From a virus, in the IMG/VR virus record IMGVR_UViG_3300028883_000267, positions 1-44,275 of that record: a DNA stretch of 44,275 nt. One strand, written 5' to 3'. The notes beneath the pieces were generated by a model, which saw only the letters and a list, made by a program, of their open reading frames with translations, was not told the origin of the DNA and ran no database searches. The translations under genes were made by a program, and so were the position numbers. Each line of letters starts with the position of its first letter. Position 1 is the first letter of the stretch. This document shows, piece after piece, positions 37,882 to 44,275 of the stretch.

Positions 37882-39168
37882 TTAAGTCCTGGTCGCCACG
37901 GTGACGAACGGTGACTGGGTGTTGGTCCCCTTGTAGGGTGTCAGTGCCGAGTGCCACGCGGGCTGTCCGTCCATCCTGATAATGAAGCGGAACACCATCT
38001 CATCGGTAAGGAACTGAACGTGCATTGACGCGGCCGCCTGCATCCCGCCCTTCTCAAGAACGAGGTACTGGCTCAGGTCAAAGAAGTTCAGGTCGCCAAC
38101 GTCGCCAACGGTCGATGCCTGCTCAATGAAGTCCACGTTCTTGCCAAGAATCGTCCCGTGGGGCGAACCCGCAAGCGAGTTGTTCGGAAGCCACAGCGGG
38201 CTATCACCGAGAGTCGTGGCCATCAACTGCGGCACACAGTCCACGTTCGTGAACCACTGCGCCCGGTTGAGCGAACCGGGATACATCCTGGCAAACGAAG
38301 CAGTGATGTCGGCGGCAACAATGGTGTCGGCGCTGGAAGCACCGGTCACCGGTACCAGACAGTCGGCATTCTGGATGCCAAGCGGCTGGCCTGCGCCGGT
38401 TCCCCACATGATCGCGTCGTCAATCTTGAACGAGAACTCTTCCTCAAATCCTGCCCGGATGACGCCCTCAAGAATGGACGAGTCCTGAAGCATTTCGTCG
38501 GTGACGTACACCAGGCCGGTCAGCTTCTTCAGGCTCATTTCCACGTTGCGGAACTTCGGGCTGGATGCGGTCAGGGTTGCACCTTCACCTTCCCAGTAGG
38601 CCCGGATGCCACCCCAGCGGGAACCGTCTGCACGGCTCGTCTCGTCAATGCCGGGAATCTTGATGCTGTTGGCATTGGAGCTCAGGCGAAGCTTTCGCGT
38701 CTTGGGGTACAGCACAGACTGTGCGTGTGCCGCTTCGAGCAACTGGCTAGAGAAATCCTCCTGCACCAGGAACCCGCCAAGTGACGGGGTGGACTCTGCG
38801 AGTCCGGTGGACGCCTGCGGCCCCGAGAGTCGGGGGTCAAGGTGCCCGGTGGGCATACCGGCAAGGGTCTCGCCCCACGGCTTCGATGCCGCGGCAACGG
38901 CCTGCATGTACTGGCCCAGTCCTGCAAACTTCTGAACCTCTCCGGGTTCATCCATCTTCGGGCGTTCGCCCTGCGGCTTGCGGATTCCCGCGATGGCCTT
39001 CTCTGCACGGGAGCCGGCGTCGAGTTCAGCATTGATGCTGTCAACGTCGTCACAAAGGGTGCGCATTTCCGCGGTCTCTTCCGGGGTGCGTTCCTCTTTG
39101 TCGTACAGTTCAACCAGGCGAGATTCGACTTCTTCAAGCTGCATCTTCAGATCGTCACGCTTGTTCAT
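37882..39168 (-). CDS. Major capsid protein, HK97 fold
   Basis: A 428-residue protein. Residues ~1-100 are a coiled-coil scaffold (delta) domain (LKMQLEEVESRLVELYDKEE) normally removed by the prohead protease. The mature part has LGGFLVQEDFSSQLLEAAHA, YWEGEGATLTASSPKFRNVE and MSLKKLTGLVYVTDEMLQDS, IMWGTGAGQPLGIQNA and KNVDFIEQASTVGDVGDLNF, a typical HK97-like set. The start overlaps the protease stop (ATGA). Confidence 0.93.
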   Translation of the reverse strand: MNKRDDLKMQLEEVESRLVELYDKEERTPEETAEMRTLCDDVDSINAELDAGSRAEKAIAGIRKPQGERPKMDEPGEVQKFAGLGQYMQAVAAASKPWGETLAGMPTGHLDPRLSGPQASTGLAESTPSLGGFLVQEDFSSQLLEAAHAQSVLYPKTRKLRLSSNANSIKIPGIDETSRADGSRWGGIRAYWEGEGATLTASSPKFRNVEMSLKKLTGLVYVTDEMLQDSSILEGVIRAGFEEEFSFKIDDAIMWGTGAGQPLGIQNADCLVPVTGASSADTIVAADITASFARMYPGSLNRAQWFTNVDCVPQLMATTLGDSPLWLPNNSLAGSPHGTILGKNVDFIEQASTVGDVGDLNFFDLSQYLVLEKGGMQAAASMHVQFLTDEMVFRFIIRMDGQPAWHSALTPYKGTNTQSPFVTVATRT

Positions 39169-40022
39169 TTGTCGTCTCCTCTACGTGTTTTTGATGCTGC
39201 GGATATCGCGAGCCTTGCCCGTGTGAGGATTGCGTCCTCCTCCGGGTCCGGGGTCGGTTCCGCTTCCGTCTGCTCTACCTCCGGCTCCGCAGCATCTCGC
39301 CGCGCAAATCCGTGCGACGCAATCTGGATGGCCTCGCGCTTGCTGAACCCCATGTCTCTCACACGTGACTCGAACTCGCGGATGTCTTCCGGCTTGTCGC
39401 TTGGCGTTTCCGTTCCGGGTATCTCACTCGGAACGTGAGCGTATTTGTATTTTGATAGGTCGTAGCTGGCGGCCATCTCGCCGTAATCGGAGATGCCCGT
39501 CGCAAACCCGGCCTCCACCGCTTCGTCAGCGGTGTACCAGGTCTCTTCCGCCATGGCCTCAGAGATTTCCTCGTCGGTCAGGGCGGTGTGTTGCGCATAG
39601 ATGGCGACCATCTGTTCGTCAATCTTGTCCAACAGGTCCGCGTCCTTGCGGAGGTCGGCGGCGGTGCCCATGGAAACACTCCAGGGCTTGTGAATCATGA
39701 AGTAGGAACCCTCACCCATGATGAGTTCGTCGCCGGCCAGTGCAATCACCGAGGCAATGGATGCGGCCATGCCAAGCACCTCAACGGTCACCTTCTGGCG
39801 AACCGTGGAGATGACGTTGTAAATGGCAATGCCGTCAAAGACACTCCCGCCCGGGGAGTTGATCATGAGGCGTATTGAGTTCTTGTCCTTGATCTTGTCA
39901 AAGTCCTTTTTGAAGTCGGCGAGGGTGACGGAATCGCCAAACCACGACGCACCGATGTCTCCGAAAATCGAGACCTCTGCGGTCTCATCCTTTGCGTTGA
40001 TGCTGTACCACGACGCTTTCAT
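39165..40022 (-). CDS. ClpP-like prohead protease
   Basis: A 285-residue serine protease of the ClpP/S14 family. Residues ~1-190 hold the fold: INSPGGSVFDGIAIYN, VLGMAASIAS with nucleophile Ser88, FMIHKPWS with His111, and the acidic segment ISEAMAEETWYTADEAVEAG. The C-terminal ~90 residues are polar and may act as a scaffold. It matures the capsid encoded next. GGGAGGGCGAC precedes the ATG, right behind an intrinsic terminator. Confidence 0.93.
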   Translation of the reverse strand: MKASWYSINAKDETAEVSIFGDIGASWFGDSVTLADFKKDFDKIKDKNSIRLMINSPGGSVFDGIAIYNVISTVRQKVTVEVLGMAASIASVIALAGDELIMGEGSYFMIHKPWSVSMGTAADLRKDADLLDKIDEQMVAIYAQHTALTDEEISEAMAEETWYTADEAVEAGFATGISDYGEMAASYDLSKYKYAHVPSEIPGTETPSDKPEDIREFESRVRDMGFSKREAIQIASHGFARRDAAEPEVEQTEAEPTPDPEEDAILTRARLAISAASKTRRGDDK

Positions 40023-40033
40023 GTCGCCCTCCC

Positions 40034-40070
40034 AAAAAAACCCGGCTCGCCCATGTGGGCAGGCCGGGTT
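40034..40070 (-). terminator. Intrinsic terminator inside the head operon
   Basis: On the minus strand AACCCGGC...GCCGGGTT forms an 8-bp GC-rich stem, extended inside by GCCC/GGGC around a short loop, and is followed by a run of seven T. This is a full rho-independent terminator. It stands 12 bases before the prohead protease gene, between packaging/portal and capsid genes. Confidence 0.8.
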
Positions 40071-40133
40071 GTGCGGTCACTGCGTCGCAGTCAGAGAGTC
40101 AGGTTTTCAAAGATCCGTTGCGCGTTCCTCGCG

Positions 40134-40295
40134 CTACACGTTATACTCGGTGATCCTCACCAGCGCGGTCTCATTGTCGCGCTTCACATCAATTTGAATC
40201 TGAATGTTGCCGCTATACATCTTCGCCAACTCCAGGGCCTCGTCCTTCAGGTTCTGCGAGATGCCCCGCTTCACCAGAATTGTCTCCGCCGTCAT
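40134..40295 (-). CDS. Small hypothetical protein after the portal
   Basis: A 53-residue protein: TAETILVKRGISQNLKDEAL then ELAKMYSGNIQIQIDVKRDN. ATG 40295 lies just after the portal stop, so translation is probably by coupling; no clear ribosome-binding site is seen. The codon pattern and the filled gap support a gene. Function unknown. Confidence 0.5.
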   Translation of the reverse strand: MTAETILVKRGISQNLKDEALELAKMYSGNIQIQIDVKRDNETALVRITEYNV

Positions 40296-40297
40296 TA

Positions 40298-41587
40298 TCA
40301 CTGCGCCACCCTCAACTCGTTTTCGTCTTCCTCAGACACCGATGGCGGGGCGGCCGGTTCTTGCTCGGCGTCTTCGCTACTGGCGTCGCCCATGTTAAGC
40401 GGCTTCCAATACAGTTGTCCGGCACGCCCGCCAATCGGATTCATGTTTTCCTTCTCCCGGATTTCGTCCGCGTTGATGGCTCCAATGTTCCGCATCACCG
40501 CGTATGCCTCCATCCGGCTCTTGGTGTCGCCGCGCAGCAACCCGTCAAGGTTGAACTCCGCGAATAGCACCTTGCGTTCCTGGGGACGCAGAAGTTTCCA
40601 CGACATGTGCTGTTCCCAACGGACAGCCCATGGCCGGATTGCGTCAACCACAAACTCTATCTGCTGCTGCTCAATGTTGCTGTACGTAGCCTTGCTCAAT
40701 TCTTTCAGCTTGTGCGGGGGCAGGTTGAACCACCGCGCCACCTCGCCAATCTGGAACACCTTTGATTCCAGGAATTGCGCGTCCTCAAGCGGCATACCCA
40801 ACCGCTCAAACTTCATGCCTTCCTCAAGCACAAGGTTGCTGTGAGAGTTGCTGAGTCCCGCCCGCTTCTCCTGGATGTTTTTCACCAGTCGGGCGTGTGC
40901 CTCGTCACTGAGTTTCCCCGGATGCATCAACACGGATCCCACGTTCGTGCCCTGCCCGTAGAAACGCGCCTGGAACTCCTCCATCGCGAGGCCGAGGCCT
41001 AACGTTTCTCGCGCCTTCGTCAACACGGAGTAGCCCAGGCGCCCATCAAATCCAAGTCCGGGAATGTGCAGCATCCGTTCCGCGGGAACAATACGCGGCT
41101 TGCTGGCCTGCTCGTGTATCTCGTAGACAATCTTGTCGTTCTCGTCGCGGCCAACCTTGGTAATCGCCGGGTTCCACGGCCACAACTCTGCGGGCCGCCC
41201 GAGTTTGTCGGGGATGATTTCGGCGTATGCGTTGCCGCGCAGCAGGAGGTGCCCCTGCAATGTCTCGCGGAACACGTATGACGTCATCTCAGGATTTGGG
41301 TTGTAGTGGAGAAGGTCGTGAAGGGGATGGTCTCTGTACGGTTCCTTGCCGGAACCCACGCGCTTGTAAAGTCCGACCGGCAGACTGGCAATGGACCCAG
41401 CGATAATGTTGACCGCGCAGAACACCGCCGAGAAGTTCATAGCGGTATCACCGGACACGTCAACCCCGGCGTATGACGGTTGCCCACCTGTGGCAAGGTC
41501 CATCAATGCGTCGAGGTCGCTGATACTGAGACTCATTTTGTAGGCCGCACGGGCGGACTTCAGGCGGTCACGAAGTTTCAACTCCAC
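40298..41587 (-). CDS. Portal protein (HK97 type)
   Basis: A 429-residue portal. Family segments: MNFSAVFCAVNIIAGSIASL with PVGLYKR, HPLHDLLHYNPNPEMTSYVF, RGNAYAEIIPDKLGRPAELW, GTNVGSVLMHPGKLSDEAHA, then WEQHMSWKLLRPQERK and NPIGGRAGQLYWKPLNMGD. Twelve copies form the ring through which DNA is packaged. The start is GTG at 41587 or, with better spacing to AGGAAGGGAG, TTG at 41581. Confidence 0.93.
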   Translation of the reverse strand: MELKLRDRLKSARAAYKMSLSISDLDALMDLATGGQPSYAGVDVSGDTAMNFSAVFCAVNIIAGSIASLPVGLYKRVGSGKEPYRDHPLHDLLHYNPNPEMTSYVFRETLQGHLLLRGNAYAEIIPDKLGRPAELWPWNPAITKVGRDENDKIVYEIHEQASKPRIVPAERMLHIPGLGFDGRLGYSVLTKARETLGLGLAMEEFQARFYGQGTNVGSVLMHPGKLSDEAHARLVKNIQEKRAGLSNSHSNLVLEEGMKFERLGMPLEDAQFLESKVFQIGEVARWFNLPPHKLKELSKATYSNIEQQQIEFVVDAIRPWAVRWEQHMSWKLLRPQERKVLFAEFNLDGLLRGDTKSRMEAYAVMRNIGAINADEIREKENMNPIGGRAGQLYWKPLNMGDASSEDAEQEPAAPPSVSEEDENELRVAQ

Positions 41588-41625
41588 TCCCTTCCTGGCC
41601 GGGTTGTGCGGTACAGGTCAATAGT

Positions 41626-41654
41626 AGTATATACCCATATCGGCATATCCGCAA
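41626..41654 (-). promoter_or_regulatory. Promoter candidate ahead of the portal gene
   Basis: On the minus strand TTGCGG (41654-41649) and TATACT (41631-41626) are 17 bases apart in a 110-base gap between genes. The gap is AT-rich compared with its surroundings. It could drive the portal gene separately from the terminase genes. Confidence 0.45.
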
Positions 41655-41697
41655 GCCCCTATATAGCATCCTGTGCTACAGCCAATCCCACCGGTCA

Positions 41698-42072
41698 TCA
41701 TGCCGGAAGCGGGGCGGGTCCTTCCCCTCCCTCATGGCCTGTCGCTCCTTGGCTCTCCGTATCCGTCTCCGTATTCGCTTGAACAAGCCGGTTGGTGTAT
41801 CCCACCGGCGGCCGCACTTCCACGTCTTGCTCATGATTGCCCCTCAAGCCCCACCTCCCACCTTCATAACTCGGGATGTATCCATATCCTTTGCGCCGGT
41901 CTTTCTGTCGGTCATCAGGAACCGCCGCACGGATGTCGTAAACAAGCCGGCAGACTCCCTCCCAATCGCCCTTGGACATACCAGCAAAGCCATTAGAATC
42001 ACACCACATCACCTTCTCGTGTAGCTCAATAACCTTGCCAATCAATTCGCGACTGACTGTAACTCCGCTCAT
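41698..42072 (-). CDS. Hypothetical protein between terminase and portal
   Basis: A 124-residue protein. ATG 42072 overlaps the large-terminase stop (ATGA); a longer frame upstream is only the shadow of the terminase gene. The N-terminal ~65 residues are helical (GVTVSRELIGKVIELHEKVM; GDWEGVCRLVYDIRAAV), the rest is basic then polar. Function unknown. Confidence 0.6.
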   Translation of the reverse strand: MSGVTVSRELIGKVIELHEKVMWCDSNGFAGMSKGDWEGVCRLVYDIRAAVPDDRQKDRRKGYGYIPSYEGGRWGLRGNHEQDVEVRPPVGYTNRLVQANTETDTESQGATGHEGGEGPAPLPA

Positions 42073-43625
42073 ATCGATATCAACCCCCTCTCGTTGTACA
42101 CGCTTTCCGGGTCGCGCCGCGTGAGCCTGTCCAGTGCCATGATTGACGCCACGATTCCATCTATCCTCTCCGTGCTTTTCCCCTTGTCCGGCTTTACGTT
42201 TTCTGCCGGATCCGTGGTGACAACCACGTTGTCCGCCATCCACCGCAGCACCGGGTGGCCACCGTGCCGGATGTCGCCGGCCATGACCCGCTTCAACAGT
42301 TCCTTGGTCGGCGGACTCATGCTCCGGTAGCCCTGTCCAAACTCCACCATCGCGAACCCGTCGTCCGTCAGGTTCTGGCTCATCTCCACTGCGCCCCACC
42401 GGTCAAATGCCAACTCCCGGATCTCGTATTGCTTGCTCAGTTCGTTGATGTCGTGCCGGATGGTTGCGTAGTCAATCACGTTCCCGGGCGTCGCCTTCAG
42501 GAACCCGTCCCGCACCCATTGGTCATAGGGCACCTTGTCCTTCTTCGCCCGCTTTTCAATGTTCTCCTCCGGTACCCAGAAGTAGGGGAGGAAATACGCA
42601 AGGTCGTCCTCTCCCTCAAACGCCAGGACAAACGCCGCAATATCAATGCTCGACGCGAGGTCAAGGCCGGCATAGCACGTCTTGCCGTACAGGGTCTTCG
42701 GGTCAAACGGATCCCCACACGCATCCCACTTGGCCATCGGCAGGAACCGGCTCTCCTGCTTCACCCACTGGTTCAGCCGCAGGCGCCGGAACGTGTTCTC
42801 CTCCAGCGGGTTGTCCCGCGCCCGCCGGCAGGCCGCCGTTATCGTCTTCGGTGTGAGTATCCCGTCACCGTCCTCATACAGTGATGTCATGGACGGGTTG
42901 CACTTCTCCCACACCTTCTGGTCTGTCCAGTCGTCGTCGTCCTCCGCGTAGTAGAGGACGGGCAGGAACGTCGGGTCATTAATGATGCCGTCGCGCACCT
43001 GGCGTGCGTACTCGTGAACCTCCCAGCAAACAGAATGCCGGTCGAACCCCGCGGTCGTGATGGCGAAGAACACCGGCTGCGTCCGCGCATCTCCAGACCC
43101 TTTTGTGAGTACGTCCCACAAATCTCGCGTGGGTTGTGTGTGGAGTTCGTCAAAAATGACACCATGCACGTTGTACCCGTGCTTGCTGTAGGCTTCGGAA
43201 CTCAGCACCCGATAGAAACTGCTGTTGTTGTGGACGATGCGTTTAGTGGAGTCAACAATCTTGCACCGCGAACTCAACGCCCGGGAATACCGCACCATCT
43301 GCGCCGCCACGTTGAACACGATGGATGCCTGGTCACGGTCACTCGCCGCGCTGTAGATTTCCGCCCCAGGCTCCCGGTCGGCAAACAGGAGGTACAACGC
43401 GATGCCTGCGGCAAGCTCAGACTTCCCGTTCTTCTTCGGCACCTCGCAGTACACCGTCTGATATTGCCGCGTCCCGTCTTCGTTCACCGTGCCGAATAAC
43501 TTGGACACCATGTCGTGCTGCCACGGCAGCAGGTAGAACGGCTTGCCCGCCCACCGGCCCTTCGTGTGCTTCAGGTACTTGGGGAAGAAGTTGCACGCAT
43601 GGTCCGCCTTCGCTTGGTCAAACAT
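42069..43625 (-). CDS. terL: Terminase large subunit
   Basis: A 518-residue packaging motor. The ATPase has a Walker A-like PKKNGKS at residues 63-69 and Walker B VIFDE at 156-160; the RNase H-like nuclease begins with GLDLASS (Asp322) and continues to the C-terminal metal residues near VVVTTDPAENVKPDKGKSTE. It is of the HK97/P27-associated class that uses cohesive ends or related packaging. The start forms a TGATG overlap with the small subunit. Confidence 0.95.
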   Translation of the reverse strand: MFDQAKADHACNFFPKYLKHTKGRWAGKPFYLLPWQHDMVSKLFGTVNEDGTRQYQTVYCEVPKKNGKSELAAGIALYLLFADREPGAEIYSAASDRDQASIVFNVAAQMVRYSRALSSRCKIVDSTKRIVHNNSSFYRVLSSEAYSKHGYNVHGVIFDELHTQPTRDLWDVLTKGSGDARTQPVFFAITTAGFDRHSVCWEVHEYARQVRDGIINDPTFLPVLYYAEDDDDWTDQKVWEKCNPSMTSLYEDGDGILTPKTITAACRRARDNPLEENTFRRLRLNQWVKQESRFLPMAKWDACGDPFDPKTLYGKTCYAGLDLASSIDIAAFVLAFEGEDDLAYFLPYFWVPEENIEKRAKKDKVPYDQWVRDGFLKATPGNVIDYATIRHDINELSKQYEIRELAFDRWGAVEMSQNLTDDGFAMVEFGQGYRSMSPPTKELLKRVMAGDIRHGGHPVLRWMADNVVVTTDPAENVKPDKGKSTERIDGIVASIMALDRLTRRDPESVYNERGLISI

Positions 43626-44068
43626 CAGTCCAGGTACCCATCGTCGTCGTCGTCACTCTGACCAGCCACCACAATCTTTCCGCGACTGCTGGCGGTCATC
43701 CCGAACTCTGCCATCCACCGGAGCATCTGCGTTTCCAACTTGTCGCCCACACGCATGACAGACAGCATTACCTTCGGATCCTCAACGTCACCGTTCATCA
43801 TCTCCTGAGCGGTCAACCACCGCGCCCATAGCTCCGCCAGTACCCGGAACGCAGGCAGGTCCGCCTCGGTCAACACGCCCAGGTTCGCCAGAATCGGAGC
43901 GTACCTCTTCCAGAACACCACCGCCTCGCCGGACATCTCCGCCGCCCAACCCTTCGGCAACGTCCCACTCACGCTCTTTGGCTTCGGTTCGTCCTGGTTG
44001 ATACGCGCCGGCCGCACGCCCTTGAGCACCTTCAACGCTGTCGGCGCCGGGGTGGGTCCGCGGCTCAT
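43625..44068 (-). CDS. terS: Terminase small subunit (P27 family)
   Basis: A 147-residue protein with the P27-family pattern: SRGPTPAPTALKVLKGVRPA, then PKGWAAEMSGEAVVFWKRYA and PILANLGVLTEADLPAFRVL, and an acidic tail (SDDDDDGYLD). It recognises phage DNA and loads the large subunit encoded next to it. The start overlaps the upstream small ORF (ATGA). Confidence 0.87.
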   Translation of the reverse strand: MSRGPTPAPTALKVLKGVRPARINQDEPKPKSVSGTLPKGWAAEMSGEAVVFWKRYAPILANLGVLTEADLPAFRVLAELWARWLTAQEMMNGDVEDPKVMLSVMRVGDKLETQMLRWMAEFGMTASSRGKIVVAGQSDDDDDGYLD

Positions 44069-44220
44069 GACTTGTCCCTGTTCGCCAATGCCCGCAGTGC
44101 AATCACCACCTCGTCAATCCACTGCTGGTCAAAGAACACTTTCCCGCCCCGCGACTCCCGCGAGGCCCCCGCCAACTCGGACGCCAACGCCCGAATCCAG
44201 CGTAAATCTGCTTGCTTCAT
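44065..44220 (-). CDS. Small hypothetical protein before the terminase genes
   Basis: A 51-residue protein (MKQADLRWIRALASELAGAS; FFDQQWIDEVVIALRALANR). ATG 44220 has GGGAGGGG upstream, and the stop overlaps the start of terS. Its helical build suits a small DNA- or protein-binding partner. No family recognised. Confidence 0.6.
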   Translation of the reverse strand: MKQADLRWIRALASELAGASRESRGGKVFFDQQWIDEVVIALRALANRDKS

Positions 44221-44275
44221 TGTGGTTTCCCCTCCCAGTTAGAAAAAATCACACCTGTACGCACTCATACGAACC

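Noticed and set aside
42073-42399. Upstream extension of the small gene after the large terminase
   Set aside because: The extra ~109 codons are the terminase gene in another frame; the ATG at 42072 with ATGA coupling is the better start.
1-44275. CRISPR array or diversity-generating retroelement
   Set aside because: No regularly spaced direct repeats of array type and no reverse transcriptase motif were seen; the hub duplication is a whole-gene tandem copy, not a template/variable repeat pair.
1-44275. Insertion sequences or transposases
   Set aside because: No DDE transposase or terminal inverted repeats were recognised; the cargo genes are not flanked by visible mobile-element ends.

Overview
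The window looks like the complete or nearly complete genome of a temperate, long-tailed (siphovirus-type) phage, read mostly on the minus strand. From high to low coordinates the order is the standard one: small and large terminase, portal, ClpP-like prohead protease, HK97-fold capsid, head-tail connectors, major tail protein, frameshifted tail chaperones, tape measure, distal tail/hub, fibres, lysis (44.2-20.0 kb); then a plus-strand lysogeny segment with regulators, an MmpS-like lipoprotein, an attP-like site and a tyrosine integrase (20.0-17.2 kb); then a long early operon on the minus strand (17.1-7.2 kb). The integrase lies mid-window and packaging genes lie at both ends, which fits a circularised or virion-order phage genome better than a prophage cut at its attachment sites. 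The host is not named by the sequence. The signal peptides, the spanin-like pair and a solute-binding protein without a lipobox point to a diderm bacterium; the style of the transporter and of the uroporphyrinogen-decarboxylase-like gene reminds me of anaerobic Spirochaetota, but that is a weak inference.

Early region (17.1-7.2 kb): ribbon-helix-helix and HTH regulators, a Rad52-type annealing protein with a YqaJ-type exonuclease, HNH proteins, two paralogous DNA methyltransferases sharing almost identical ends around different centres, SSB, a DnaD-like replication protein, a short zinc-ribbon protein and a Mor-like activator. Genes are tightly coupled (ATGA, GTGA, TTGA and TGATG overlaps). 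A non-coding stretch upstream of ssb (12.29-12.65 kb) is rich in stem-loops and carries tRNA-like T-arm elements.

Cargo region (7.1-0.7 kb): a carbohydrate ABC importer (binding protein and two permeases, no ATPase), a uroporphyrinogen-decarboxylase-fold protein, a CMP-sialate/nonulosonate cytidylyltransferase and a DUF115/Maf-like protein. This is an unusual metabolic and glycan set for a phage of about 44 kb. Between the decarboxylase-like gene and the cytidylyltransferase lies a 79-nt element resembling the tRNA-like domain of tmRNA with the whole mRNA-like domain missing, including the G3-U70 alanine identity pair.

Structural region: the hub/tip gene is duplicated in tandem, with only the second copy carrying a long His-rich fibre extension. 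A metallophosphoesterase sits among fibre genes and a remnant of its start lies 2 kb away. The lysis area combines an XhlA-like protein, an L,D-transpeptidase-fold enzyme, a small holin-like protein and two coiled-coil membrane proteins encoded in overlapping frames of the same DNA.
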